A stretch of 64,000 nt of DNA from SAR116 cluster bacterium AG-447-C21 (GTDB taxonomy: Bacteria > Pseudomonadota > Alphaproteobacteria > Thalassobaculales > Thalassobaculaceae): NCBI GenBank assembly GCA_003212315.1, contig QCQB01000003.1:1-64000 (forward strand), given 5' to 3'. This document shows, piece by piece, positions 1 to 8,603 of the stretch. A program made the translations under genes and the position numbers. A model generated the notes under the pieces. That model ran no database searches. It was not told the origin of the DNA and saw nothing but the letters and a program-made list of their open reading frames with translations. How positions within the stretch are numbered: the first letter of the stretch is position 1; every line of letters begins with the position of its first letter.

Positions 1-96
1 GGCTGCAATGCCTCCTGGAGCGATGGAAGGAATGGACGCGGATATGATGGCTGCAATGCCTCCTGGAGCGATGGAAGGGATGGATCCGGCTATGGG
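1..96 (+). repeat. 48-bp tandem in-frame repeat
   Basis: Two consecutive 48-bp units (1-48 and 49-96) begin with the same roughly 30 bases, starting GGCTGCAATGCCTCCTGGAG. They then diverge slightly while keeping the encoded MPPGAMEGMD motif. More units may lie upstream of the window. Confidence 0.8.
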
Positions 97-493
97 TGGC
101 GGAAATATGGCGGAGACAGCGGCCAATCCGGGTATGGATAGTGGAATGGATGCGTTGGGTGCTGCGTTTGGCGCTCAAGGTGTTGAGCCGATGGCAGCGC
201 CTGACCCGATGGGAACAGCTCCACCGCCAGGAATGGAGGGTGATCCCATGGCTAATATGGCAGCGCCTGATCCAATGGGGACAGCCCCACCACCCGGAGC
301 GGAAACAGACCCAATGGCCGGACTAGATGCGGCGCTCGGCGGCGCAATGGATCAGGCTATGGATCAAGGCGCTGGGGCTGGGGCGCCAGATATGGGAGTT
401 CCGCCTGATGCGGGTACTGAGGCTCCAATGGATGCTCCAGATGTAGCGGAGCCCGACATGCCTCCTCCTCCGGACGAACCAATTGTTGGATGA
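2..493 (+). CDS. Met/Gly/Pro/Ala/Asp-rich repetitive protein, 3' part only
   Basis: The reading frame is open from the first bases of the window, so the gene starts upstream and only its C-terminal part (about 160 residues) is seen. The protein is low complexity, built from short repeats such as MPPGAMEGMD and APDPMGTAPPPG, and it ends in an acidic, proline-rich tail (PDMPPPPDEPIVG). I see no catalytic motif, zinc ligands or membrane segment. A strong hairpin terminator follows, so it is probably transcribed separately from the secretion genes that start at 772. It could be a flexible tail of a larger protein or a secreted polypeptide. I do not recognise a family. Confidence 0.6.
   Translation, partial: AAMPPGAMEGMDADMMAAMPPGAMEGMDPAMGGGNMAETAANPGMDSGMDALGAAFGAQGVEPMAAPDPMGTAPPPGMEGDPMANMAAPDPMGTAPPPGAETDPMAGLDAALGGAMDQAMDQGAGAGAPDMGVPPDAGTEAPMDAPDVAEPDMPPPPDEPIVG
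191..299 (+). repeat. 66-bp spaced direct repeat in the same gene
   Basis: Copies start at 191 and 257 and each encodes MAAPDPMGTAPPPG. The copies differ mainly at third codon positions, so the peptide repeat is better kept than the DNA. That points to selection on the protein rather than a very recent duplication. Confidence 0.75.
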
Positions 494-530
494 TACAATA
501 GTCACGTAACTTCGGAATAAATTTTTATGA

Positions 531-565
531 GGGGTTATGACTAGAAAGTCATAACCCCTTTATTT
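531..565 (+). terminator. Rho-independent terminator
   Basis: A perfect 12-bp stem (531-542 with 547-558, GGGGTTATGACT / AGTCATAACCCC) closes a 4-base AGAA loop and is followed by TTTATTTC. It ends the repetitive-protein transcript. Confidence 0.85.
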
Positions 566-771
566 CGTGCTGACGTATTCTTTTCTATATCACTTGAGTA
601 TTTCGATAAAATTTTTTTGGCTCGGTTCCCTACCCGTGTTTAATTCATGATGTATTATATTAGTTGTGAACAAATCAATTAACTGACGTGCGAACTGGAC
701 ATATCTGCTTATTGTCTTTAAGTTTTTGATCTAGTTTTGACTATTATCGCCTGCCAGAGGGTTTTATTCCA

Positions 772-2910
772 ATGGATACAAGATCACTTCGATCCTTATC
801 ACTGAGCACCATAGCGCTGGCGCGTCAATTTGGGGTCCGGATAACAGCGGAGCAATTAGAAGAAAAAATAGCCCGGGGACAGGTTTCGTCGACACGCGAG
901 CTGTCAAAGACATTTAACGAACAGGGTATAAAACTTCAGCTTTTGAAGCCAAATTTAAAAACGTTAACAAGTCGTTCCTATTACTTCCCATGTGTGGCAC
1001 TTCTCAGAGATGGAACGTCTAAAATACTGATTAATTGCTCGCAGAATGCAGAGGGCGGTTATGAATTTCAATCAATAGACCCGTTAGATCCAAGTAACAA
1101 AGTCGTCGTGGAAAAGGAAGATGAGTTTAAGAAAACCTGGAACGGATCGGTATATTTGGTCAGCAGAGAGACAGGCGTTTCGTCGCAGGACCGTATATTT
1201 GACTGGACTTGGTTCATTCCTGAACTTTATAGGTTTAAAGGCTTATTGGGTCTCACCTTCATAGCAGCGATACTGACCCATTTGTTAGGTTTAGCGCCCA
1301 TTGTTTTTATCCAGATATCGCTTGATAAGGTTTTGAATTATGGAGCTGTATCGACCTTGACTATTTTGGTCATGGGCGTCACAGCTGCCCTAATTTTCAA
1401 TGGTATATTGGGGTTCGTGCGCGATTACGTGATAAATTTTATTTCTACATCGATAGAGGCGCGCCTATCTGGCGATATTTTCGATAAAGTTATGGCCATG
1501 CCCGCATCAACCTTTCAAACGGGTTCACCTTCAGAGTTTGAAGGAGTGCTTCACTCTTCGGGAATTATAAAAAACTTCATATCACGACAAGTCCTTACAA
1601 CAATTTTCGATGCCACAGGGATCCTGGTTTTTCTTCCGGTTCTGTTTGGTTACAGCCCTTTTTTAGCCCTGATTGTAACTGTCTTTTCTATGATTATTGG
1701 CGCCATATCGCTATTTGGAAGGTGGCGCCAGAAAGAAGCTGGCAAAATAACTGGCCCAATAGAGCAATCGAAACGCAGAGCCGTTCAGTCGAGCGTTGCC
1801 GGTATTGAGACTATAAAAGCGTTTTCTCTGGAGGCTTCCCAAAGGAGAGAGTGGAGAAAAGTTTCATCAAGCAGTATTCGCCAAAGTATCCACGGCCAAG
1901 TCTCAAATATGATTATTACCAATGTCAATGCAACACTCACTCAACTTATGACTGTTGCCCTGGTTACAACGGGTGTTCTATTAGTACTTGGCAGTGGCCT
2001 TTCAGCGGGTGCTATCATTTCTTGTAATATGCTGGGGGGTAAACTTGTTTCACCAGTGACAGCTCTTTTCACTTTCTTTGCAGATCTCAACGGTTTTAAG
2101 TCAACGCTTGACTCAGTCGGTGCGAGTTGGAATGGACCAACGGAAAGAGTGGGGACAGGAAACGAAATTGTGATAAAGGGCGAGGTAGTCTGCAAAGATG
2201 TAGTCGTAAAGTTCGAAAATACCAATGCACTTGATGGCTTGACGCTAAACGTACCGGCTAGATCTAAAGTAGCAGTTGTGGGACCTTCAGGATCAGGCAA
2301 GACAACATTTTTGCGTTTATGCCAGGGATTCTTGAGACCCAATACGGGCTCGATGGAGATTGATGGTCAGAATATACGATATTTGAGCCTTGATAACTAT
2401 CGCAGTCAAAATACGCTTATCGACGCCAAACCAGTTTTTTTTGGTGCGACGATTGAAGAGAATTTAAGAAAAGTACAACCAAATATAAGCGAACGTGAGT
2501 TTACGGAGATTCTTGAAATTTCTGGTTTGCAAAAAGTATTGGACGAGCTACCCGAAGGAATTTCAACAGAAATTAATCAGTTTGGTATGCCATTATCGCA
2601 GGGGAACCGAGTGACGTTGGCTTTGGCTCGTGGGCTAATGGCGAGGCCGCGTCTTCTTTTAATTGATGAGGCACTTGCAAATTTTGACAAATCTACCCAG
2701 ATCGCGTTTTTTGAGAATTTTCCAAAAATATCAGAAATGAAGACCGTATTAATGGCTACACACGACATGCGATTAACGGCAGAGTTTGAGCAAATTATCG
2801 TATTGGATAAAGGTGTAGTTGTTGGGCAAGGCACTCATGATGAATTATTAAAGTCTTGCCCATTATACAAAGATCTTTGGACTATGGATCAAAAACTTTC
2901 GGGGATATAG
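772..2910 (+). CDS. Type I secretion ABC transporter (ATPase/permease) with degenerate C39-like domain
   Basis: A 712-residue exporter half-transporter of the inner membrane. Residues about 1-140 resemble a C39 peptidase fold, but the catalytic Cys and His are absent, as in the C39-like domains of RTX-type exporters that bind rather than cut substrate. The membrane domain spans about residues 150-440. The ATPase domain follows, with Walker A GPSGSGKTT (504-512), Walker B LLLIDEA with catalytic Glu633, and H-loop His664. Two loops are unusual: the signature reads LSQGN instead of LSGGQ, and the Q-loop glutamine position (before PVFFGATI) appears to be Ala. The membrane-fusion gene follows after 30 bp in an evident operon. 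The substrate is unknown and no outer-membrane TolC-type partner is nearby. Confidence 0.9.
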   Translation: MDTRSLRSLSLSTIALARQFGVRITAEQLEEKIARGQVSSTRELSKTFNEQGIKLQLLKPNLKTLTSRSYYFPCVALLRDGTSKILINCSQNAEGGYEFQSIDPLDPSNKVVVEKEDEFKKTWNGSVYLVSRETGVSSQDRIFDWTWFIPELYRFKGLLGLTFIAAILTHLLGLAPIVFIQISLDKVLNYGAVSTLTILVMGVTAALIFNGILGFVRDYVINFISTSIEARLSGDIFDKVMAMPASTFQTGSPSEFEGVLHSSGIIKNFISRQVLTTIFDATGILVFLPVLFGYSPFLALIVTVFSMIIGAISLFGRWRQKEAGKITGPIEQSKRRAVQSSVAGIETIKAFSLEASQRREWRKVSSSSIRQSIHGQVSNMIITNVNATLTQLMTVALVTTGVLLVLGSGLSAGAIISCNMLGGKLVSPVTALFTFFADLNGFKSTLDSVGASWNGPTERVGTGNEIVIKGEVVCKDVVVKFENTNALDGLTLNVPARSKVAVVGPSGSGKTTFLRLCQGFLRPNTGSMEIDGQNIRYLSLDNYRSQNTLIDAKPVFFGATIEENLRKVQPNISEREFTEILEISGLQKVLDELPEGISTEINQFGMPLSQGNRVTLALARGLMARPRLLLIDEALANFDKSTQIAFFENFPKISEMKTVLMATHDMRLTAEFEQIIVLDKGVVVGQGTHDELLKSCPLYKDLWTMDQKLSGI

Positions 2911-2940
2911 TAAACCCGCTGACTGAAAAAGAGAGACGGC

Positions 2941-4734
2941 ATGGCTGGTGATCAATCCTTTACTGACGGTGAGTATATCTTCCGAGAGGGAGAAAGTGCA
3001 GTTTATGCATATATTGTTAAATCTGGAGTTGTGGAAATTACAAAACACAGTGCCTCTGGTGTACAGGTTTTAGCAGGTTTAGCTCCCCCCACCATCTTTG
3101 GGGAGATGGCTTTAATCGATGGAAATCCCAGAAGTGCAGGGGCGAGAGCTAAGGGTGATACTGTTGTAACAGAAGTTACAGAAGAAGCATTTTTAGGGTA
3201 CTTGCGTCAAAATCCAGAGGCAGCTGTCCGCATAATGAAGACTATCTCGGAAAATTTACGTGCTTCAAATCAATTGGTTGCAAAATATGAGCAGTCTGGG
3301 TCAGCTGGTAACGACCCTTTACGAGACGCAAACCCCAGCGCATTCGATTCAGGAGAGCTACAACCTGATGAGGATTTTGAGATAGATGACACTGATGCAA
3401 TCTATGAACAGGGCCCATCAAAACCACTTTTAATTACTGTCGTATCTTTACTGACATTCTTTATTGGTAGTGTGGTGTTTGCTTCTTTGAGCCAGGTCGA
3501 TACATCAGTGTCGGCTAGAGGAGAGTTTTTAACTGCAACGCCTAATGTGGTTGTTGAAGCAAGTGCGAGTTCGGTGGTAAAAAGTGTGGAAGTAGAGCGC
3601 GGGGACAAAGTCGAAAAAGGCCAGATTATAGCCTATTTGGATGACACTGTTGTTAAAGTCAATCTGAGGCAGAATCAGGAAAAGATCGATAACATCTACC
3701 AGTCGTTAATAAGATTTAACATGGAACAAGCTCTGGTGGATGATATCCAAAAATTTAAATTAAATGTTCAACTCGATAACTTATATCAGAAAACGGTGGA
3801 AAAATTAGGGTTGAAAAACACGCCTCCAAAGCTCAGCGATCTATATAAGACTACTTTAATAAAGAAGGTGTCGGAATATTCTGAGAAAATGAAGTCTTTT
3901 GACTCTAAGCTAAATAAAACTCGAAATGAATATGTATCGTCGAAAGAGCTTCTTGAAATTTCTAAAAAACAGACTGAAATAAAATCCAAACTGACAAAAG
4001 TACAGAAGGATCTCTATGATAGAAAGATAGGCTCATTACTAAAATATCTCTCTGCAAAAGACGCGCTTTTAAATGCAGAGAAATCTCAATTTAATGCTGA
4101 GACAGCTATCACAAAGCTTGCATCGGAGATAACCACTCAAACAGCAGATAAACAGGCGTTTATAGCCAGTTGGGCTTCAAAATTAACAAGCGATATAACC
4201 GCTAAAAATGAGGAGCTAATGCAGCTTGAGCAAGAAAAAATTAAACTTTCGCGCCTTGTAGATAATATAATAGTGAAGTCGCCAGCTGAAGGAATTGTCC
4301 TCGACATACCGGCTGTTTCCAGCGGTGGTAATATCAGAGAAGGCGAACCCATCGTCACATTGGTCCAGTCTGATCAACCCTTGTTTCTCGAAGTTGATAT
4401 AGACCCTAAAAAAATTACCGATATGAAGCTGGGAATGGATGTCTCCGTGAAACTGGATGCGATGCCTTTTCAGGAATTTGGCGGTTTAGATGGCGAGTTA
4501 ATATATATCTCTAATGATACCTTTAATGAGTCTGTATCAGGCGATAAAGGAGTTTTTTACAGAGGAAGAGTGAAGGTAGAGAATGTTAAAGATTCTCAAA
4601 TGCCTAGAGATTTTGTGTTGTCTCAGGGGATGTTGGCTTCAGCGGATATAATGGTTGGGAAACGGCCTCTAATTTCTTATTTCACATACCCTATTATGAA
4701 AGCATTTGATGAATCATTTAATGAACCGGAGTAA
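2941..4734 (+). CDS. HlyD-family membrane fusion protein with N-terminal cyclic-nucleotide-binding domain
   Basis: A 597-residue adaptor. Residues about 5-125 form a Crp/PKA-type cyclic-nucleotide-binding domain. Its phosphate-binding cassette is intact (FGEMALIDGNPRSAG, residues 53-67, with the conserved Gly-Glu and Arg-Ser-Ala). After an acidic linker comes one membrane helix (about 161-185), then a lipoyl-like half (about 190-235), a long periplasmic coiled coil (about 235-440) and the second lipoyl half (from IIVKSPAEG at 441), as in HlyD/LapC adaptors. Ordinary HlyD proteins have only a short cytoplasmic N terminus. The fusion therefore puts a ligand sensor on the cytoplasmic side of the exporter encoded just upstream. 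Whether it binds cAMP, cGMP or c-di-GMP, or is only structural, is inference. Confidence 0.9.
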   Translation: MAGDQSFTDGEYIFREGESAVYAYIVKSGVVEITKHSASGVQVLAGLAPPTIFGEMALIDGNPRSAGARAKGDTVVTEVTEEAFLGYLRQNPEAAVRIMKTISENLRASNQLVAKYEQSGSAGNDPLRDANPSAFDSGELQPDEDFEIDDTDAIYEQGPSKPLLITVVSLLTFFIGSVVFASLSQVDTSVSARGEFLTATPNVVVEASASSVVKSVEVERGDKVEKGQIIAYLDDTVVKVNLRQNQEKIDNIYQSLIRFNMEQALVDDIQKFKLNVQLDNLYQKTVEKLGLKNTPPKLSDLYKTTLIKKVSEYSEKMKSFDSKLNKTRNEYVSSKELLEISKKQTEIKSKLTKVQKDLYDRKIGSLLKYLSAKDALLNAEKSQFNAETAITKLASEITTQTADKQAFIASWASKLTSDITAKNEELMQLEQEKIKLSRLVDNIIVKSPAEGIVLDIPAVSSGGNIREGEPIVTLVQSDQPLFLEVDIDPKKITDMKLGMDVSVKLDAMPFQEFGGLDGELIYISNDTFNESVSGDKGVFYRGRVKVENVKDSQMPRDFVLSQGMLASADIMVGKRPLISYFTYPIMKAFDESFNEPE

Positions 4735-4744
4735 ATTATATATA

Positions 4745-4765
4745 AAAGAGTAGCAGTTACTCTGA
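4745..4765. terminator. Weak hairpin between convergent genes
   Basis: A 6-bp stem (AGAGTA 4747-4752 with TACTCT 4758-4763) around a 5-base loop lies just after the membrane-fusion gene, in the short gap to the convergent hydrolase gene. There is no clean U-run, so terminator activity is uncertain. Confidence 0.35.
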
Positions 4766-4789
4766 TATTGTTATTTTACCCTGAAAATA

Positions 4790-5662
4790 TTAATGAAGGT
4801 TCTTTATAAATTTGAATATTTCTTGTTTAACACCGGTATCAAAAAGCTTATTCCCTGTTATGGACAGAAGTATTTCGATGTGCCCAACGCCGTCGATGTT
4901 TTTAAAAGTTATGTGACCTCTTTCATTTTCTATTGCGTTGGCCAGTAGGACTGAATGTTTTGCGTACACTACTTTGTCGTTTTTTCCATGCAATAGCAGT
5001 CCAGGAGGCGCATCTGATCTCGCAAAAGTAGTAGGCTTGGTTTGTTCTATAGTGGGCGCAAAATTATTGAAAATGGGTTTGGTTGATGCAGTTTTTAATG
5101 GATTAAAAGCATGTGGGCCGGCTAATGAGACCCAGCCACTTATAATTTTTGTGGATGCTCCAGCTCTCTTTAAATAACGATTATCCAGAGCTAAAAGAGC
5201 TACTATATGTGCGCCCGCTGAATGACCAACAAGAATAATTTTGGGTGGATTATTTTTTTGTTCATAACGACGATGGGTCCAAACTATAGCTTTAGCAATA
5301 TCGTCAACAAATGCCGGGAATTGAATCTCAGGATAAAGGCGGTAGTCTGGAACTATCGTTGTATAGCCTTGTGATACAAATCGTTGCGCAATAAACCGAT
5401 AGTTGGAACGCTCTCCCGAACGCCAAGAGCCGCCATATATAAACATTATGATAATTTCTTCGTTTTCTTCTATGAGGGGTTCATAGATATCGAGCTTTTG
5501 CCTTCTATGAATGCCGTAGGCAACGTCTGGTTCTAGTTTATAACCATCATAGGGGGATAGAGGGTCCGCAAGTATTAAAGGAGAGCAACTTGCAGAGCAT
5601 AATGCTCCGAAGGCAACAATTAGAGTTAAAAGACGATGTACCTTAGAATTTCTGTAAATCAT
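4790..5662 (-). CDS. Exported alpha/beta hydrolase (esterase/lipase-like)
   Basis: A 290-residue protein with an N-terminal hydrophobic signal segment that ends near a cysteine (SASC), possibly a lipoprotein site though not a textbook lipobox. The alpha/beta-hydrolase core shows an oxyanion-type YGGSW, the nucleophile elbow GHSAGAH, an acid in HGKNDKVV, and a late GHIE histidine. This matches the BD-FAE/carboxylesterase group that cleaves small esters. The gene is convergent with the secretion operon and stands alone. The substrate is unknown, and its role could be envelope lipid or exogenous ester hydrolysis. Confidence 0.8.
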   Translation of the reverse strand: MIYRNSKVHRLLTLIVAFGALCSASCSPLILADPLSPYDGYKLEPDVAYGIHRRQKLDIYEPLIEENEEIIIMFIYGGSWRSGERSNYRFIAQRFVSQGYTTIVPDYRLYPEIQFPAFVDDIAKAIVWTHRRYEQKNNPPKIILVGHSAGAHIVALLALDNRYLKRAGASTKIISGWVSLAGPHAFNPLKTASTKPIFNNFAPTIEQTKPTTFARSDAPPGLLLHGKNDKVVYAKHSVLLANAIENERGHITFKNIDGVGHIEILLSITGNKLFDTGVKQEIFKFIKNLH

Positions 5663-5804
5663 TCAGTAAACGGCCAACTTGTACATATTTAATCATAGAT
5701 TGTATCAGTAGAGAATTAGTAAGCAGTTAGGCAAGGCACTTCTATTTGGGGATAATTATTTTCCTTAAGGATGAATTAAATTCAATTAGAATTATTTCTA
5801 AGTG

Positions 5805-5879
5805 TGGTGCTGCCGGACAGATTTGAACTGTCGACCTCGCCATTACCAATGGAGTGCTCTACCCCTGAGCTACGGCAGC
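5805..5879 (-). tRNA. tRNA-Thr (anticodon GGT)
   Basis: Reading the minus strand, the acceptor stem GCTGCCG pairs with CGGCAGC. The anticodon arm is CTCCA-TTGGTAA-TGG(C)GAG, giving anticodon GGT. The T-arm carries GTTCAAATC, and CCA is encoded at the 3' end (5805-5807). It is a complete cloverleaf. Confidence 0.95.
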
Positions 5880-6032
5880 TTTTTCTTTCTAAAAAGTTGA
5901 ACATCGAACAACTGCACGGGACCATGCCACATGAATTACTATCTAATCAAGAGGGTTTGCTGTAATCAACGAAAACAATTAGTTTTAAAAATATGACGTT
6001 TGTGAAATGGGTTATTATTTGTGGAATAAGAC

Positions 6033-6173
6033 ATGTCAAAAGAAGATAAAAAGAATGTAGAATATTTTTCAAAACAAAAAGAGAAAGATGAGAGACGTGC
6101 TCTTGCATTGAGACTCAATTTAAAACGCAGAAAGAGTCAGCTCCGCAAAAGAGTAGGAAAAGAAGATGGTTAA
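6033..6173 (+). CDS. Small very basic/charged protein (46 aa) upstream of murA
   Basis: A 46-codon frame starting MSKEDKKNVEY and ending RKRVGKEDG. About half the residues are Lys, Arg, Glu or Asp, and a predicted helix contains LRLNLKRRKSQLRKR. A weak GGAATAAG lies just before the ATG. It lies in the same direction as murA, which begins 113 bp later. I do not recognise a named family. The strong charge bias with no hydrophobic core fits a nucleic-acid or ribosome-associated small protein, but that is inference. Confidence 0.55.
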   Translation: MSKEDKKNVEYFSKQKEKDERRALALRLNLKRRKSQLRKRVGKEDG

Positions 6174-6286
6174 ATCAGATTTTTCCTAATACTTAATTCA
6201 CAATATATATGGCAGTACATCTATATTGAGCTAAAAATTTATATTTTGATGTAAAACTTCACCCAGCGTATTAATTGGAAAAAGTA

Positions 6287-7561
6287 ATGGAATATATTGT
6301 AATTCGAGGTGGGAAAAGCCTATCGGGAAAAATACCAATTAGTGGTGCAAAAAATGCAGCGTTACCGCTAATGGCAGCAACATTGCTGACCAAACAAGAG
6401 ATGGTTTTGCAAAATGTTCCAGCGCTTGATGATATTGTATCAATGGAAAATCTGCTGAGAGGATTAGGTACGGAAATTTCGGGAAAGTTGAGAATAGGTG
6501 GTTCTACCCTCAAACTCATTAGTGATGATATTACAGATACAGAGGCCCCTTACGAATTAGTGCGGAAAATGAGAGCTTCAGTCTTAGTACTAGGGCCATT
6601 ATTAGCTCGCTTCGGAAATGCTAGAGTATCTCTTCCTGGGGGCTGCGCAATTGGAAACCGCCCCGTGGATATTCATCTATCAGGCTTAGAGCAAATGGGG
6701 GCCACTATTGAGTTAAAAGATGGATATATCGACGCAAAAGTTTTAAGACATAAAAAACTACAAGGGACCCATATAGCATTTCCCACCGTATCTGTAGGCG
6801 CCACAGAAAACCTTATGATGGCGGCTACCTTAGCAGAAGGTGAAACTGAATTGACTAATGCCGCCCGGGAACCAGAAATAATAGATCTTGCAAATTGTTT
6901 AATATCAATGGGGGCCAAAATTAAAGGTCATGGGACAGATACTATTAATATTGAGGGAGTGGAGAAATTAAATGGAGTTGATCATCGAGTAGTTTCAGAC
7001 CGTATTGAGATTGGTACATATGCGATAGCTGCCTGTATTACTGGCGGCAGTATTGATTTGACAGGATGTGATGGATCATTTTTGAAATCATTGATTGATG
7101 CTTTGAGAGGGTCTGGGGCGTTGATAGATCAGTATGATTGGGGGCTTAGGGTTAAAGGGCCCACCCGCCCCAAAGCCATTGATATAATGACTGACCCTTA
7201 TCCAGGTTTCCCGACTGATTTGCAAGCTCAAATGATGGCCTATATGACGGGTGTAAATGGTGCATCAATGATTACGGAAACAATATTTGAGAATAGATTT
7301 ATGCACGTGCCTGAGCTCAATAGGATGGGTGCTGATATTAATGTCCATAATTCCACTGCCCTTGTGAGGGGAGTCTCAAAACTCAAAGGGGCTCCGGTTA
7401 TGGCTACAGACCTCAGAGCCTCTGTTTCACTGGTTTTGGCAGGCCTAGCTGCTGAGGGAGAAACCATCGTAAGCAGGATTTATCATTTAGATAGAGGGTA
7501 CGAAAATTTGGTGGGAAAATTGAACGAATGTGGTGCCGATATCAAAAGGGTTCGGAGTTGA
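6287..7561 (+). CDS. murA: UDP-N-acetylglucosamine 1-carboxyvinyltransferase
   Basis: The first committed step of peptidoglycan synthesis: transfer of enolpyruvate from PEP to UDP-GlcNAc in the cytoplasm. The protein has 424 residues, the usual length, and starts [12 protein letters not shown] with the substrate-binding [10 protein letters not shown] soon after. The PEP-reactive cysteine is present at Cys120 in the [13 protein letters not shown] loop, so fosfomycin-type alkylation of this residue would be expected. I chose the ATG at 6287 rather than the in-frame TTG at 6275, because family members begin at the MxxIVIRGG motif. The downstream 380-bp gap starts with a compound stem-loop. Confidence 0.97.
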   Translation: MEYIVIRGGKSLSGKIPISGAKNAALPLMAATLLTKQEMVLQNVPALDDIVSMENLLRGLGTEISGKLRIGGSTLKLISDDITDTEAPYELVRKMRASVLVLGPLLARFGNARVSLPGGCAIGNRPVDIHLSGLEQMGATIELKDGYIDAKVLRHKKLQGTHIAFPTVSVGATENLMMAATLAEGETELTNAAREPEIIDLANCLISMGAKIKGHGTDTINIEGVEKLNGVDHRVVSDRIEIGTYAIAACITGGSIDLTGCDGSFLKSLIDALRGSGALIDQYDWGLRVKGPTRPKAIDIMTDPYPGFPTDLQAQMMAYMTGVNGASMITETIFENRFMHVPELNRMGADINVHNSTALVRGVSKLKGAPVMATDLRASVSLVLAGLAAEGETIVSRIYHLDRGYENLVGKLNECGADIKRVRS

Positions 7562-7584
7562 AATATTTATACTCACCAGAGAAT

Positions 7585-7660
7585 TTAATCTCGAAAATAT
7601 AAAGACAGGGTCTAAAATGGAGCATCGATTCTGTCTCGTTACGGAAGAGATTAATTTTTT
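7585..7660 (+). terminator. Compound stem-loop with U-run after murA
   Basis: The outer stem TTAATCTC/GAGATTAA (7585-7592 with 7647-7654) and inner stem GACAG/CTGTC (7604-7608 with 7631-7635) are separated by exactly 11 unpaired bases on each side. TTTTTT follows at once (7655-7660). It is probably the murA terminator, although the symmetric internal loop is unusual. The rest of the 7562-7940 gap is AT-rich. It holds only a 32-codon frame (7854-7952) that runs into hisG and looks incidental. Confidence 0.55.
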
Positions 7661-7940
7661 AAACTATTATTTAGGACACAAGATTTGATAATTCCATTTT
7701 TTAATATCAAATAGCAAACCAATATCTAGCATTTTTTAGTGTAAAATTGTAAAATTCGAGGCTATCAAACTTGAACGGATGCTTAAAATTTTAACACCCA
7801 ATTCAATAAATAGTATTTAGATCTTTTATTTTTGGGAGATGAAACTATAAGAATGGGTGTTAAGCAGTTGTTTGTTTTTTCTAGACATATTGGTTCCTCT
7901 TGCTTAATTGCTCAGGGACTAAAGCGCTTGGACAATAAAT

Positions 7941-8603
7941 ATGCCTATTGATGAACCATTAATTTTAGCTATCCCAAAAGGTAGAATATTGGAGGATGTA
8001 GGTCAAATAATGGCCCATGCTGGGGTTGAACCTGAGGACGACTTTTATAATGAGAATTGCCGACGCTTGCAGTTTAGGACTACCGACCCGGACTTGGAAA
8101 TCATAAGAGTGAGAAGCTTTGATACCGCGACATTTCTAGCGTTTGGCGCTGCCCATATAGCAATTTGTGGGAGCGATGTCTTAATGGAATTTGATCATTC
8201 CGAGATATATTCGCCAGTTGATTTGAAAGTAGGGGCTTGTCGACTTGCCGTAGCAGAGCCCAAAGAATTGGCGGAAAAAGAGGACCCTATGCAATGGAGC
8301 CATTTAAGGGTAGCTACTAAATACCCAAATGTAACTAGAAATTATTTTGCTTCTCGCGGGGTTCAAGCAGAATGCATAAAGCTAAATGGAGCGATGGAGC
8401 TTGCGCCTCGTCTCGGGCTTTGTCGAAGGATTGTTGATTTGGTTTCTTCGGGTGAAACGTTGAGAGCCAATGGATTAGTTGAGATTGAGCAAATTGCGGA
8501 AGTAACCTCCCGTCTAGCGGTGAATAGGGCGTCTTTAAAAACGCGCCCTAGAGCGATTAATAAATGGCTTGATCGATTCAGGGAGGCGTCTCTTGCCAGT
8601 TAA
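7941..8603 (+). CDS. hisG: ATP phosphoribosyltransferase, short form
   Basis: The first step of histidine synthesis, condensing ATP and PRPP. At 220 residues it is the short HisG form, which lacks the C-terminal regulatory domain and works as a hetero-octamer with HisZ. No hisZ lies in this window. The start matches the family (LILAIPKGRILED), and the phosphate-binding loop appears as VSSGETLRANGL near residue 170. The 3' end overlaps the next gene, hisD, by 11 bp, which implies translational coupling. Confidence 0.95.
   Translation: MPIDEPLILAIPKGRILEDVGQIMAHAGVEPEDDFYNENCRRLQFRTTDPDLEIIRVRSFDTATFLAFGAAHIAICGSDVLMEFDHSEIYSPVDLKVGACRLAVAEPKELAEKEDPMQWSHLRVATKYPNVTRNYFASRGVQAECIKLNGAMELAPRLGLCRRIVDLVSSGETLRANGLVEIEQIAEVTSRLAVNRASLKTRPRAINKWLDRFREASLAS

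Noticed and set aside
566-771. CRP-type site TTGTGA before the secretion operon
   Set aside because: Only one half-site (near 664) is present and the second half does not match TCACA, so it is not supportable despite the tempting link to the cyclic-nucleotide domain.
7854-7952. 32-codon frame running into hisG
   Set aside because: Short, no good ribosome site, overlaps the true hisG start, and no family features.
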